Assembly (NCBI GenBank): GCA_027308685.1
Contig: DAIDEE010000006.1
Coordinates: 156,628 to 220,627, forward strand
DNA from: Acidocella sp.
GTDB taxonomy: Bacteria; Pseudomonadota; Alphaproteobacteria; Acetobacterales; Acetobacteraceae
Length of the DNA stretch: 64,000 nucleotides
Reading direction: 5' to 3'
This document shows, piece by piece, positions 48,338 to 57,767 of the stretch. Both the position numbers and the translations under genes were made by a program. The stretch's first letter is position 1, and every line of letters begins with the position of its first letter. Under the pieces are notes generated by a model, which saw only the letters and a list, made by a program, of their open reading frames with translations, was not told where the DNA came from and searched no databases.

Positions 48338-48898
48338 ATGAGCGGTATTACCATGGAAATGCAGCGAAGTTCCGCCGCAGTAGCGGTGGCCGCTCTGGGG
48401 CAATTGCTGCGCTCGAGCCACGGCGAAGCGCCCACAAAGGTGGGGCAGCTGTTTGTTTGGAATGAAGTGGTCAGCCTGTCTGAGACTGCGGGAAGCGTTG
48501 AAAAAAAGTTTTTAGACGACCCCACTCTGCCTGGCTTCATCGTTCATGCTGCGGGCAAGGTTGTTGGCATATTGTCGCGGCGTACGTTGCTGACGGCTAT
48601 CAGCCAGCCGTTTGGGCGCGAAGTTTTCATCAAGCGCCCACTGCATGAATTGGTGCAGCACCTGGACTCTAAACCACTGATCCTGGAAGCCAGCACCACC
48701 ATTGCTGCGGCGCTCAGGTTCGCAATGGGGCGGCGCGACGATATGCGATTTGAGCCGTGCCTGGTAAAAACCGGTCAGGCTGTGGGCCTGCTGGAAATGC
48801 ATGTGCTGATGCTGGCGCAGGCAAATTTGCTTGAGGAAGCCATGACCTCGAAAGACACGCTGATTGCAAAAATTAAAATGATCCTCGGCGATAATTAA
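48338..48898 (+). CDS. Orphan CBS-pair-like signalling protein
   Basis: The protein has 186 residues. HAAGKVVGILSRRTLLTAIS (residues about 70-90), then PFGREVFIKRPLHELV and an ending GQAVGLLEMHVLMLAQANLL, resemble the paired-CBS input modules found ahead of GGDEF/EAL or PAS domains in proteobacterial sensors. Here the protein stops after the module with a short helical tail, and no output domain follows in any frame. It may act through a partner or be a trimmed sensor. Confidence in the domain call is moderate. Confidence 0.55.
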   Translation: MSGITMEMQRSSAAVAVAALGQLLRSSHGEAPTKVGQLFVWNEVVSLSETAGSVEKKFLDDPTLPGFIVHAAGKVVGILSRRTLLTAISQPFGREVFIKRPLHELVQHLDSKPLILEASTTIAAALRFAMGRRDDMRFEPCLVKTGQAVGLLEMHVLMLAQANLLEEAMTSKDTLIAKIKMILGDN

Positions 48899-48903
48899 GC
48901 CGT

Positions 48904-49491
48904 CTAGCCCACCCGCAATGCCGGCGCCGGGCCACCCTTGGCGACAACCACCATGCCAGGGCGCAGCAGGCGGCCGTTAAGTGTCCAGGTCTGGCTCCAG
49001 GCATGCAGGATTGTTCCTGCCGGGTAGGTGGTGGTTTCCTGTTCAGCCATCGCTTCATGATAATTTGGATCAAACTGCGCACCGGTCGGGTCCTGGCGGT
49101 CAATGCCGTTGCGCTCCAGCAGAGCCACGAACGAGCGCTCGATGCCCTCGAAGCCGTTCCGCATTTTTGTGACAGCTTCAGGTTCATTTGGCTCTTGTTT
49201 AGGAAGACTATCAATGCCACGCCTGATGTTCTCTGCGGCCTCAACCACATCGCGGGCGAATTTTTGTACCGCATAAAGGCGCGCCTCATCCACCTCGCGG
49301 CGCACGCGAGCCCGCAAATCAGCCATTTCGGCCTCGGTACGTAATGATTTGTCGATCATCTCCTGCAAGGCCGACTTGAACTGGTCCAACAAGGCATCAA
49401 ACGATTGTTCAATGCCGGCGAACCCACCTCTCAGCCGGGTAACAGCTTCGGATTCAAGTGTTTCAATGCCCGACGGATCACGCCCAATCAT
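48904..49491 (-). CDS. grpE: GrpE-family nucleotide exchange factor with internal duplication
   Basis: GrpE releases ADP from DnaK. In this 195-residue protein a long helix (EMADLRARVRREVDEARLYA, residues 55-74) and the beta domain (FDPNYHEAMAEQE, then TWTLNGRLLRPGMVVVAKGG) are clear. Residues 15-37 (EAVTRLRGGFAGIEQSFDA and LLDQ) repeat the residues 105-127 segment (EAVTKMRNGFEGIERSFVA and LLER) with 15 of 23 identities. The usual acidic N-terminus is missing. dnaK is not in the window. It may be a second, divergent GrpE. Confidence 0.8.
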   Translation of the reverse strand: MIGRDPSGIETLESEAVTRLRGGFAGIEQSFDALLDQFKSALQEMIDKSLRTEAEMADLRARVRREVDEARLYAVQKFARDVVEAAENIRRGIDSLPKQEPNEPEAVTKMRNGFEGIERSFVALLERNGIDRQDPTGAQFDPNYHEAMAEQETTTYPAGTILHAWSQTWTLNGRLLRPGMVVVAKGGPAPALRVG

Positions 49492-49540
49492 AACCTGAAT
49501 TTAAGTGATCGGCTCACCGAAAACAAGTTACGGTCGTTTA

Positions 49541-50713
49541 CTATCCCGCCGGTTGCGCCATCGACTTCAACTGCCCGCAGGCTGCCAGAATATCCTGCCC
49601 ACGCGGCGTGCGCACCGGCGATGAGTAACCGGCATCCATGATGATGTCGGCAAATTTACGAATCGCGGCGGGCGATGATGTCTCGTAAGTACTACCTGGC
49701 CAGGGGTTGAAGGGGATGAGATTCACCTTTGCCGGCAGCCCGGCAATTAAATAAACCAGCGCCCGCGCGTCGGTCTCGGAATCATTAATTCCCTTGAGCA
49801 TGACATATTCAAACGTAATCCGCCGGGCGTTTGAAGCTGCCGGATAACGCTTGCAGGCAGCGATTAAATCCTTGATCGGATACTTGCGATTCAGCGGCAC
49901 CAGTTCATCACGCAGATCATCGCGCACCGCATGCAATGAAACCGCGAGGTTCACGCCTAGCTCCTCACCAGCCCGGTCCATCATCGGCACCACACCGGAA
50001 GTGGACAGCGTAATGCGACGGCGGGATAAGCCAATGCCCTCACCATCCATCACAATCTTCATCGCCGTCGCGACATTTTCATAATTATATAATGGTTCGC
50101 CCATGCCCATCAGCACGATGGTGGAGAGCAAACGCGGCGTTTCACCCTTCGGGCTGGGCCATTCATTATAGGCATCGCGCGCCGCCATGAACTGCCCGAC
50201 AATCTCGGCGGAGGACAAATTCCGCGCCAGCCGCTGGGTGCCAGTATGGCAGAACCGGCAGGAGAGGGTGCAACCCACCTGGCTGGAAATGCACACCGCG
50301 CCGCGGTCTTCCACCGGGTCGGGAATGTAAACGGTCTCCACAGCCTCATTATCGCGGAACTTGAACAGGAACTTGCGGGTCTCGTCTTTGGAAAGCTGGT
50401 CAAGCGAGACCTCCGGGCGGCCCACCACAAAATGCTCGGCCAGCTTTTCCTGCAAAGGCCGGGCGATGCTGCTCATCTTGGAGAAATCGGTCACGCCCTG
50501 GTGATAAATCCAGTGCCATAACTGCTTGGCGCGGAATGGTTTTTCACCGGCAGCCGCTACCTCAGCGGCCAGTTCCTCACGCGATAAGCCGACCAAATCG
50601 CGCCTACCATCCGCCAGCACATTGCTGGGCGGGGCAAAAATAGCGGCTTTGGCAAGAATCCGGTCGCGGTCTGCGGCGGTGAGTTCAGCGTTATAGGGGG
50701 ATTTTACGGACAT
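49541..50713 (-). CDS. rlmN: Dual-specificity 23S rRNA/tRNA adenine-C2 methyltransferase RlmN
   Basis: This radical-SAM enzyme methylates A2503 of 23S rRNA and A37 of some tRNAs. The 390-residue protein has the radical SAM cysteines [12 protein letters not shown], the upstream SSQVGC motif, and [13 protein letters not shown]. The catalytic cysteine is expected near the C-terminus (ILAACGQL). The start overlaps the IalB-family gene by ten bases, so translation is probably coupled. Confidence 0.95.
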   Translation of the reverse strand: MSVKSPYNAELTAADRDRILAKAAIFAPPSNVLADGRRDLVGLSREELAAEVAAAGEKPFRAKQLWHWIYHQGVTDFSKMSSIARPLQEKLAEHFVVGRPEVSLDQLSKDETRKFLFKFRDNEAVETVYIPDPVEDRGAVCISSQVGCTLSCRFCHTGTQRLARNLSSAEIVGQFMAARDAYNEWPSPKGETPRLLSTIVLMGMGEPLYNYENVATAMKIVMDGEGIGLSRRRITLSTSGVVPMMDRAGEELGVNLAVSLHAVRDDLRDELVPLNRKYPIKDLIAACKRYPAASNARRITFEYVMLKGINDSETDARALVYLIAGLPAKVNLIPFNPWPGSTYETSSPAAIRKFADIIMDAGYSSPVRTPRGQDILAACGQLKSMAQPAG

Positions 50714-51183
50714 GCCTTGGTAATAGCGCCGTACGCCCCGGAAAAGCCAGAGAGCGAGAATGTATCAAGCACATACCCGCTAGGCCCCACGGTCTTTGCC
50801 ACCGCCTTATCGCCGGTGCGGAACGCCGCCACCGCCTGCGTCCCGCTGGTGGTAAAGGCGGTCTGGCCGGCGGTGTAGAAGTCAATCGCGGTGTCACCCA
50901 CGGTCAGGGTCACCACCGGCTTGGCTGGATAATCAAACCCCGCCGCCAGCGTCACCTCGTCACGGTTGGCCTTACGCTCGGTCACGGTGAGCATCACCGC
51001 ACCACGTTTGGCCAAAGCCGGGGTAGAGGTTTGCGCCGTTGTGAAGGCGTAGCAGGCCTTACCCGCCCCGCTGCCATAGGTGGCGGCTGTCCAGTCGCCA
51101 AAAGTACCAAGCGAAGTGGGGGCACTATCGGCGAGGGCGCTGGCAGGGGCCAGCAAAGTGAGAGCGATGACTAGGTATTTCAT
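50704..51183 (-). CDS. Invasion-associated locus B (IalB) family periplasmic protein
   Basis: The ATG at 51183 gives a good signal peptide ([18 protein letters not shown]). The mature part begins [11 protein letters not shown] and has [18 protein letters not shown]. It ends with [16 protein letters not shown], the conserved IalB C-terminal pattern with two cysteines. IalB-like proteins are widespread in alphaproteobacteria and do not imply virulence. The alternative start six codons upstream adds no signal feature. Confidence 0.85.
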   Translation of the reverse strand: MKYLVIALTLLAPASALADSAPTSLGTFGDWTAATYGSGAGKACYAFTTAQTSTPALAKRGAVMLTVTERKANRDEVTLAAGFDYPAKPVVTLTVGDTAIDFYTAGQTAFTTSGTQAVAAFRTGDKAVAKTVGPSGYVLDTFSLSGFSGAYGAITKACP

Positions 51184-51238
51184 GCGCCATGACATAGCCA
51201 CGCCCCATGCTCCTCACAAGCTGGAATTTATGACGAAT

Positions 51239-52690
51239 TTAGCCAAGGTGTGCTCTCACAATCTCATTCACCAGCGCCGGGTTGCCTTTGCCCTGCGTGG
51301 CCTTCATCACCTGGCCGACGAAGAAGCCGAATAACTTATCCTTGCCAGATTTATATTCCGCCACTTTATCCGGGTTGGCGGCAAGCACAGCAGCCACCGC
51401 CGCTTCAATCGCGCCGGTGTCGGTTACCTGCCGCAAACCCTTTTCCTCAACGATGGCAGCGGGCATTTTGCCGGTTTCCACCATGATCTCGAATACATCC
51501 TTGGCGATCCGGCCATTGATGGTTTTATCGCCGATCAGATCGAGCAATTCTCCCAAAGCCGCTGCCGAAACCGGCGAGGTTTCAATGGTGCTGCCGGTGC
51601 GGTTCAGTGCCGCGAAAAAATCGCCCGACACCCAATTGGCCGCCAGACGCGCATCGCGGCCTTTTGCCACGGTCTCATAAAAATCTGCGGTGGTTTGGTC
51701 GGCCACCAGCACACCGGCATCATAAAAGGTGATGCCATATTGCTCGCAAAAGCGGCGGCGCTTGTCATCCGGCAGTTCCGGCAATTTGGATTTAAGTGCT
51801 TCCACCCAGGCTTCATCCAGCACCAAGGGTAGCAAATCAGGCTCCGGAAAATAGCGGTAATCATGCGCGTCTTCCTTCGAACGCATCGAGCGTGTCTCGC
51901 CGCGCGCCGGGTCGTACAAGCGGGTTTCCTGCACCACTTCGCCACCGGATTCCCATACGCCGATCTGCCGCTGCGCCTCGGCTTCCACCGCGTGCATCAC
52001 AAACCGCACCGAGTTGACGTTCTTGATCTCACAACGGGTGCGAAATTCCTCGCCAGGCTTGCGCACCGACACATTCACATCGGCCCGCATCGAGCCTTCT
52101 TCCATATTGCCATCGCAGGTGCCGAGATAGCGCAAAATCTGCCGGATTTTCCGCACATACGCTCCAGCTTCTTCTGGTGAGCGAATATCAGGCTCGGAAA
52201 CAATCTCCATCAGCGCCACGCCGGCCCGGTTGAGGTCAATCACCGATTTCGTCGGGTGCTGATCATGCATCGACTTTCCGGCATCCTGCTCCAGGTGCAA
52301 CCGCGTGATGCCGATGTGCTTGATGGTGCCATCCTGCAATTCAATTTCAACCACGCCGGTCCCCACAATCGGGTGGGCGAACTGGCTTATCTGATAACCA
52401 TTCGGCAAATCCGCATAAAAGTAATTCTTGCGGTCAAATCGGCTCATCAAATTAATCTGCGCCTGCAACCCCAACCCGGTGCGCACGGCCTGCGCCACGC
52501 ACTCCTGGTTGATCACCGGCAACATGCCTGGAAACCCGGCATCCACAAAACTCACATGCGCATTCGGCGCCCCGCCATAAGTGGCAGAAGCGCCCGAGAA
52601 TAATTTAGACTCTGAAATCACCTGCGCATGAATTTCCAGCCCCACCACAATTTCCCAGGCGCCGGTTGAGCCTTCCAACATATAGCCCAT
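51239..52690 (-). CDS. gatB: Asp-tRNA(Asn)/Glu-tRNA(Gln) amidotransferase subunit B
   Basis: GatB phosphorylates the misacylated tRNA-bound Glu/Asp and recruits the tRNA. The 483-residue protein has the signature VGLEIHAQV at the N-terminus and [20 protein letters not shown] near residue 155 (in pieces). The tRNA-binding YqeY-like tail includes [19 protein letters not shown]. It overlaps gatA by one base in the order gatC-gatA-gatB. Confidence 0.97.
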   Translation of the reverse strand: MGYMLEGSTGAWEIVVGLEIHAQVISESKLFSGASATYGGAPNAHVSFVDAGFPGMLPVINQECVAQAVRTGLGLQAQINLMSRFDRKNYFYADLPNGYQISQFAHPIVGTGVVEIELQDGTIKHIGITRLHLEQDAGKSMHDQHPTKSVIDLNRAGVALMEIVSEPDIRSPEEAGAYVRKIRQILRYLGTCDGNMEEGSMRADVNVSVRKPGEEFRTRCEIKNVNSVRFVMHAVEAEAQRQIGVWESGGEVVQETRLYDPARGETRSMRSKEDAHDYRYFPEPDLLPLVLDEAWVEALKSKLPELPDDKRRRFCEQYGITFYDAGVLVADQTTADFYETVAKGRDARLAANWVSGDFFAALNRTGSTIETSPVSAAALGELLDLIGDKTINGRIAKDVFEIMVETGKMPAAIVEEKGLRQVTDTGAIEAAVAAVLAANPDKVAEYKSGKDKLFGFFVGQVMKATQGKGNPALVNEIVRAHLG

Positions 52691-54171
52691 TAGTTTGCTC
52701 CTGCCATCAGCGTGGGTTTGGCGGTAAAGTTGACAGCGCGTTCAATCGCCGCTGACACCGTCAGCACCGTTTCTTCATCGAAATGCTTGCCGATGACCTG
52801 TAAGCCCAGCGGTAATCCTTCCGCCGACAAGCCAGCCGGAACGCTCATCGCCGGCACACCGGCGAGAGACGCTGGCACGGTGAATACGTCGTTCAGATAC
52901 ATCGTCACCGGGTCATCCATCTTCTCGCCAATCCCGAACGCCGCCGAGGGCGCGGTGGGGGTGAGAATCGCATCCACCTTGTCAAATGCCAAGGTAAAAT
53001 CACGCAGCATGAGTGCGCGAATTTTCTGCGCCTTCAAATAATACGCATCGTAATAGCCGTGCGAGAGCACATAGGTGCCGATCATAATCCGCCGCTTTAC
53101 CTCCGCGCCAAAACCGGCGGCGCGGGTGCGCTCATACATATCGATCAGGTCTTCTCCATCCACCCGCTTACCAAACCGCACGCCATCGTAACGGGCGAGA
53201 TTTGATGAAGCTTCGGCAGGCGCCACGATGTAATAAACCGGCAGACCATATTTGGTATGGGGCAGGGAGATATCGACAATCTCAGCGCCTTGCTCTCGCA
53301 GCCAAGCCACGCCCTTTTCCCATAGGGCGGCAATTTCAGCACTCATGCCATCCACGCGGTACTCTGCCGGAATGCCGATGCGTAAGCCCTTCACGCTGCG
53401 GGCCGTAGCAGCCCTAAAATCCGGCACCAGACGCTCGGCACTGGTGCTGTCCCTGGCATCAAAGCCAGACATCGCGCCCAGCATAATCGCGCAATCTTCC
53501 ACCGTGCGCGCCATCGGACCTGCCTGATCCAGCGAGGAGGCAAACGCGATAATCCCGTAGCGCGAGCAGCGGCCATAGGTCGGTTTAATCCCCGCCAACC
53601 CGGTAAATGAGGCCGGTTGGCGAATCGAACCGCCGGTATCCGTACCCGTCGCCCCCAGCGCCATCCGCGCCGCCACCGCTGCCGCCGAACCGCCGGACGA
53701 CCCGCCCGGCACCAATTTGGCGTCCGAACCGTAGCGCTTCCAAGGATTCTCCACCGGGCCGTAGCCCGAGGTGATGTTGGAGGACCCCATGGCGAATTCA
53801 TCCAAATTCGCCTTGCCCAAGCACACGGCGCCTGCGGCCTTTAGCTGCGCCGTCACGGTGCTCTCATAAGGCGGAATGAACGGCTCCAGAATTTTACTCG
53901 CCGCTGTGGTGCGCACACCCTCGGTGCAGAATAAATCTTTGATCGCCAGTGGAATCCCGGTCAGCGGTCCGGCCTTGCCCGCTGCAATCATGGCATCCGC
54001 GGCTTTCGCCTGTTCCAGTGCCAGCTCCGGCGTGGTGGTGATAAAGGCATTCAACCGTGGGTTCAGTGCCGCCACCGCCGCATTATGGGCGGCGGTCAGT
54101 TCAACAGCAGAAATTTGTTTGGCAGCCAGCTTCGCGCCGGCTTGCGCAATCGTCAGGTCGGTCAGGCTCAT
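52690..54171 (-). CDS. gatA: Asp-tRNA(Asn)/Glu-tRNA(Gln) amidotransferase subunit A
   Basis: GatA is the glutaminase of the complex. The 493-residue protein belongs to the amidase family, with catalytic Lys in [17 protein letters not shown] and the Gly/Ser-rich loop [17 protein letters not shown]. The cis-Ser and nucleophilic Ser lie in [19 protein letters not shown]. It overlaps gatC by four bases and gatB by one. Confidence 0.97.
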   Translation of the reverse strand: MSLTDLTIAQAGAKLAAKQISAVELTAAHNAAVAALNPRLNAFITTTPELALEQAKAADAMIAAGKAGPLTGIPLAIKDLFCTEGVRTTAASKILEPFIPPYESTVTAQLKAAGAVCLGKANLDEFAMGSSNITSGYGPVENPWKRYGSDAKLVPGGSSGGSAAAVAARMALGATGTDTGGSIRQPASFTGLAGIKPTYGRCSRYGIIAFASSLDQAGPMARTVEDCAIMLGAMSGFDARDSTSAERLVPDFRAATARSVKGLRIGIPAEYRVDGMSAEIAALWEKGVAWLREQGAEIVDISLPHTKYGLPVYYIVAPAEASSNLARYDGVRFGKRVDGEDLIDMYERTRAAGFGAEVKRRIMIGTYVLSHGYYDAYYLKAQKIRALMLRDFTLAFDKVDAILTPTAPSAAFGIGEKMDDPVTMYLNDVFTVPASLAGVPAMSVPAGLSAEGLPLGLQVIGKHFDEETVLTVSAAIERAVNFTAKPTLMAGAN

Positions 54172-54455
54172 TCGACAACTTTCGGTACAGCAAAAAATTC
54201 GCCGGCGCGGTCGGGCGCATTGGCAAGGATTTTCTCAGGCATCTCGCCATCGTTACAAATATCGGGGCGCAGCCGCATCGCCATCTGGGCGCCGCCGGAA
54301 AGCGGCTCAATTCCGGTCACGTCAACCTCGTTCAACTGGTCGACATAGCCCAAAATAGCGTTCAATTCGGTCTGCAGCGTGGCTATTTCGGCCTCATCCA
54401 CGCGAATTCTGGCCAGTTTCGCAATACGGCGAACCGTGGCGGTATCAAGCGACAT
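54168..54455 (-). CDS. gatC: Asp-tRNA(Asn)/Glu-tRNA(Gln) amidotransferase subunit C
   Basis: This small subunit (95 residues) stabilises GatA. It begins [20 protein letters not shown], with the family IAKLARI motif, then has [19 protein letters not shown] and the conserved C-terminal [15 protein letters not shown]. It is divergent from ruvX. Confidence 0.95.
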   Translation of the reverse strand: MSLDTATVRRIAKLARIRVDEAEIATLQTELNAILGYVDQLNEVDVTGIEPLSGGAQMAMRLRPDICNDGEMPEKILANAPDRAGEFFAVPKVVE

Positions 54456-54502
54456 TCATAAAATCCTTGGGGTTACGTGCAAACAGGACCATAAACACTG
54501 GT

Positions 54503-54976
54503 ATGGCCCTCTTCAACCTCATGCAACTCCACGCGGCAATGCCCCCCGGCGCAAGGCTGATTGGCCTGGACCCTGGGTCCAAACGTATTGGTGTGGCGCT
54601 ATCCGACGTCAATCGTCAGATCGCCAGCCCTTATTCCACCATCGTGCGGGCCAAGCTCAAGCATAACGCCGCCGAAATCCGCGCCATTGCGGACGAGGAA
54701 GGGGCGGCGGGGCTGGTGATTGGCCTGCCGTTAGGAATCGACGGTGATCTGGTGCCGGCCGCCCAGGCGGCGCGGGACTGGGCGCACGCGCTTTCAGCCG
54801 CCACCGGCTTACCCGCCGCGATGATCGATGAAAGCCTGACAACCTCAGAGGTCCAGGCACTTCTCATCAATGCCGATATGACCCGCGCCCGGCGGGCGGC
54901 GATGGTCGATAAACTCGCCGCCGCGCAGATACTGCAAATGGCGCTGGATGCGGCAAAATCTGCCGCACCCATCTAA
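54503..54976 (+). CDS. ruvX: Putative pre-16S rRNA nuclease / Holliday junction resolvase-like YqgF
   Basis: The protein has 157 residues from the ATG at 54503; a GTG at 54467 would add a basic leader. It has the RNase H-like fold with catalytic acids in LIGLDPGSKRIGVALSD and MIDESLTTSEVQ, and a C-terminal DKLAAAQILQ. VIGLPLGIDG is the second family motif. It is essential in many bacteria for 16S 5'-end maturation. Confidence 0.93.
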   Translation: MALFNLMQLHAAMPPGARLIGLDPGSKRIGVALSDVNRQIASPYSTIVRAKLKHNAAEIRAIADEEGAAGLVIGLPLGIDGDLVPAAQAARDWAHALSAATGLPAAMIDESLTTSEVQALLINADMTRARRAAMVDKLAAAQILQMALDAAKSAAPI

Positions 54977-54982
54977 CGCTCA

Positions 54983-55168
54983 CTACTTCTTCAGAACATC
55001 CCGGGCCGCGTCTTTGACGGTGCCAACCGCATTCTGCACTGAGCCGACGGCCTTCTCTGCCTTGCCCTCGGCTTGCAAATTGGCATCGCCGGTGACCTTA
55101 CCGACAGCGTCTTTCAACGTCCCCGTGACTTTTTTCACGGTGCCTTCAATTCGGTCTTTATCCATCAT
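54983..55168 (-). CDS. CsbD-family stress protein
   Basis: This 61-residue hydrophilic protein has the CsbD pattern: DKDRIEGTVKKVTGTLKDAV and GKVTGDANLQAEGKAEKAVG. A GAGGAGA ribosome site precedes the double ATG. CsbD proteins accumulate in general stress; their mechanism is unknown. The gene lies 14 bases after a small lipoprotein gene and probably shares its transcript. Confidence 0.9.
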   Translation of the reverse strand: MMDKDRIEGTVKKVTGTLKDAVGKVTGDANLQAEGKAEKAVGSVQNAVGTVKDAARDVLKK

Positions 55169-55182
55169 CTATCTCCTCGAAG

Positions 55183-55326
55183 TTACGGGTGTGGTGAGGT
55201 TGGCGCGTTGAAATTGGCGCTATTGGTTAGTGCATGTCCACCTTGTGACACATCTTCGCCAACACCGGCTGTGGTGTGGCAAGCGCTGAGGATTGGTGCC
55301 ACCATAAGCAGTGCCGCCAACGTCAT
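55183..55326 (-). CDS. Entericidin-like small lipoprotein, start uncertain
   Basis: From the ATG at 55326 the 47 residues read MTLAALLMVAPILSACHTTA, then GVGEDVSQGGHALTNSANFN and a short tail. LSAC is a lipobox and the rest matches entericidin (EcnA/B) proteins. The typical family start (Met then Lys-Ile-Arg/Lys) would lie eight codons upstream, where the frame reads KIKKTQIA but has no ATG, GTG or TTG in front. AGGAGAG sits just before that segment. Either an ATA start is used, or the shorter form is made. Confidence 0.65.
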   Translation of the reverse strand: MTLAALLMVAPILSACHTTAGVGEDVSQGGHALTNSANFNAPTSPHP

Positions 55327-55456
55327 CGCAATCTGAGTTTTTTTTATCTTTTCTCTCCTTATTTCGCTTTTTGTATGTCGGAGAGCGCAACGTTTAATTC
55401 AACGCAAATTCCATGATGTGGCTGATTGTTCAGCGTTTGCCCATGAATGGGATTTG

Positions 55457-56479
55457 CTAAGCCGCGCTTTTTACTTGCGTGAGGGCAAATTCACGCGCCA
55501 GCAACGTATAGGAATTCTGACGCGCAGTTGGCTCATACGCCGTGGTGGTAATAGCCAGCTCGGCAATGCCGGTTTGTGCCACCAAGCCGCGCAACCGTGC
55601 TGCCACATCAGCCGCCGTGCCCGAAAAAGCCCGCTCCTTCACCTGCGCCATATGTTTGCGCTCCACCTCGGAAACCTCCCACGCCGCGGCCTCCTCGGGA
55701 GAGGGCAGGGCGATATACTGTCCCTTATCGCGCATCAGCCGGGCGATGGCGCGGGAGCGGTAATAATAATCCGCCTCCGCCTCAGTCTCACCGGCGAACG
55801 CCCAAACGGTCAGCGCCGCATGGGGGGCGGCCAAAATTTCCGAAGGCCGGAAGGTTTCGCGGTAGATATCCAACGCCTGCTGTGCACCTTCGCCGTCGTT
55901 GAAAAAATACGCGTAGCAATACGGCAGCCCAAAAAACGCCGCCACTTGCGCCCCGTAATTGGAGCTTCCCAATATCCATATCTCTGGCGCAAACGGTCCG
56001 CGCGGTTCGGCGTGCACGCTGCGGAACGGATGCCCCTCCACCAGTGGCCGGCCTGCACTCCAGGCCTGTAAATCGCGCACCATGCTGGGGAACGCATCGG
56101 CGGCCGCGGCGGCATTCGGGTTCAGCGCCAGCGCGGTGCGGCCATCCGACCCAGGGGCGCGGCCTACGCCTAAATCAATCCGTCCAGGGGCAATGGCTTC
56201 GAGTACCCTGAATTGTTCCGCCACCTTCAGGGCTGAATAATGTGGCAGCATCACCCCCGCACTGCCCACTCGGATGCTGTCCGTGGTGGCGGCAATCGCC
56301 GCCATCAATATCTCCGGCGCCGACCCCGCCACCGCGCCCGAACTATGGTGTTCGGATACCCAGTACCTGGCATACCCCAGCGCCTCGCAATGCCTTGCCA
56401 GCGCCAGGCTTTCACGGATTGAGACATCGGCGGAAATACCGGAGCGAATCGGGGATTGGTCGAGGACGGAAAGTTTCAT
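55457..56479 (-). CDS. LLM-class flavin-dependent oxidoreductase (MsnO8-like)
   Basis: This 340-residue TIM-barrel flavoprotein of the luciferase-like monooxygenase class starts LSVLDQSPIRSGISADVSIR. It has YWVSEHHSSGAVAGSAPEIL (flavin site) and GRIDLGVGRAPGSDGRTALA. This pattern is that of the single-component MsnO8 subgroup. The natural substrate is unknown. It is monocistronic, downstream of the gamma-glutamylcyclotransferase-like gene. Confidence 0.9.
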   Translation of the reverse strand: MKLSVLDQSPIRSGISADVSIRESLALARHCEALGYARYWVSEHHSSGAVAGSAPEILMAAIAATTDSIRVGSAGVMLPHYSALKVAEQFRVLEAIAPGRIDLGVGRAPGSDGRTALALNPNAAAAADAFPSMVRDLQAWSAGRPLVEGHPFRSVHAEPRGPFAPEIWILGSSNYGAQVAAFFGLPYCYAYFFNDGEGAQQALDIYRETFRPSEILAAPHAALTVWAFAGETEAEADYYYRSRAIARLMRDKGQYIALPSPEEAAAWEVSEVERKHMAQVKERAFSGTAADVAARLRGLVAQTGIAELAITTTAYEPTARQNSYTLLAREFALTQVKSAA

Positions 56480-56508
56480 CGCTTTGATGTAGGCAGGCAG
56501 GGCGGTAA

Positions 56509-56877
56509 TTAGAAGCTACGCGAGCGCAAAGTCATAATTTTCTCATCCGCGACCCAGGCTACCCTGGTGGCGGCATCACCTATGAAGCAGCGGGCGCGCT
56601 GCTGCCCGCTGGCGGTGCGTAACTGCACATGAATTTGCCGGTAACGCACTGATTCGTAGTTTTGCAGCCGCACCAGCATATCGGCATTCACCCGCATGAT
56701 CACGCCATGCACCGCCTCGCCAGGTTCCCGTCGCAACGTGGGGTAGCGTGCCCCGCGCAGCAAAACCCGGCGGTAGCCGTGCAACACGGCCAACAGCGGC
56801 TTAGTCTTTATCGGCTTGCCGGCGCAGCGCCCCAGTCCGGCGGGGTCTGCCAGCGTACCATAGAGGAAGATTTTCAT
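56509..56877 (-). CDS. Gamma-glutamylcyclotransferase-like (AIG2 family) protein
   Basis: The protein has 122 residues beginning with the substrate-loop motif [15 protein letters not shown]. The AIG2/GGCT fold continues with [20 protein letters not shown] and a catalytic-type Glu near [10 protein letters not shown]. Family members cyclise gamma-glutamyl groups. It overlaps lipB by four bases, so the two are translated together. Confidence 0.8.
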   Translation of the reverse strand: MKIFLYGTLADPAGLGRCAGKPIKTKPLLAVLHGYRRVLLRGARYPTLRREPGEAVHGVIMRVNADMLVRLQNYESVRYRQIHVQLRTASGQQRARCFIGDAATRVAWVADEKIMTLRSRSF

Positions 56878-57521
56878 CCGAAGATTTTCGTAAAATTGCG
56901 CTGCAATGCTTCATCCACCTCAGCCATGGTTACAGTCACACCCAGCGCCGCCAGGCTGGTAACCCCATGCTCGCGAATGCCGCATGGGACAATACCGGAG
57001 AAATGCTCCAAATCCGGGTTTACGTTCAGCGCCAGCCCATGCCAGCTGACCCAGCGGCTTACCCGCACCCCGATCGCGCCGATCTTTTCTTCAATACCGT
57101 TGCGGGCAATCCATATCCCCACGCGCCCCTCACGAACCTCGCCCGTCACGCCAAAATCCGCCAGCGTGGCAATCATCCAGGCTTCCAGACCTTGCACAAA
57201 GGCCCGCACATCCCGGGCGGGAATCGTTCCATGGGGACGCTTCAAATCCAGCATCACGTAGGCTACCCGCTGGCCTGGCCCATGATACGTCCATTGCCCG
57301 CCGCGCCCCGCCGCATAGGTGGGAAACCGGCCGGAATCCTGCAAATCCGCCGCATTAGCGGAAGTCCCGGCGGTATAAAGCGGTGGGTGCTCCAGTAGCC
57401 AGATGGCCTCGCCCAAAGTGCCGTCATGGATACCTGAAATCTGGTTCTGCATGGCTGAAACCGCCGTTTCATAAGGCGTCAGGCCGGATTTTACCTCCCA
57501 TGTTGTCGGCGCTTTCAGCAT
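56874..57521 (-). CDS. lipB: Octanoyltransferase LipB
   Basis: LipB transfers octanoyl from ACP to lipoyl domains. The 215-residue protein has [20 protein letters not shown], the conserved RGG..T.HGPGQ motif. The catalytic Lys lies in [20 protein letters not shown] and the catalytic Cys in [17 protein letters not shown]. No lipA is adjacent. Confidence 0.95.
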   Translation of the reverse strand: MLKAPTTWEVKSGLTPYETAVSAMQNQISGIHDGTLGEAIWLLEHPPLYTAGTSANAADLQDSGRFPTYAAGRGGQWTYHGPGQRVAYVMLDLKRPHGTIPARDVRAFVQGLEAWMIATLADFGVTGEVREGRVGIWIARNGIEEKIGAIGVRVSRWVSWHGLALNVNPDLEHFSGIVPCGIREHGVTSLAALGVTVTMAEVDEALQRNFTKIFG

Positions 57522-57569
57522 GGTCTATAGCCACCCCGCGCGGTGCTATGGCCCGCGTGTTCGTGCGAT

Positions 57570-57655
57570 GCGGTCGTGGCGAAATGGTAGACGCGCAAGC
57601 TTGAGGTGCTTGTGGGGGAAACCCCTTGGAAGTTCGAGTCTTCTCGACCGCACCA
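57570..57655 (+). tRNA. tRNA-Leu (anticodon GAG)
   Basis: The acceptor arms GCGGTCG (57570-57576) and CGACCGC (57645-57651) pair fully, followed by A and an encoded CCA. The anticodon stem CAAGC/GCTTG closes a loop TTGAGGT with anticodon GAG. A long variable arm (GGGGGAAACCCC region) marks it as class II. The TTCGAGT loop is normal. It lies 48 bases from lipB and upstream of maeB. Confidence 0.95.
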
Positions 57656-57767
57656 CGCCCGATAATTCGGGACTCCCTGTAAAAAATTCATAGCAGCCAC
57701 CGGTTGTCTCACACACCGGCTTGGCGCATGAAAAGACCAAATGAGCGAACTAAAGGGGAGAGACATC

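Noticed and set aside
55389..55412. EcfG general-stress promoter before the entericidin/CsbD pair
   Set aside because: GGAAT and CGTT occur on the minus strand but with only 15 bases between them and a mismatch in the -35; the consensus needs GGAAC and a longer spacer.
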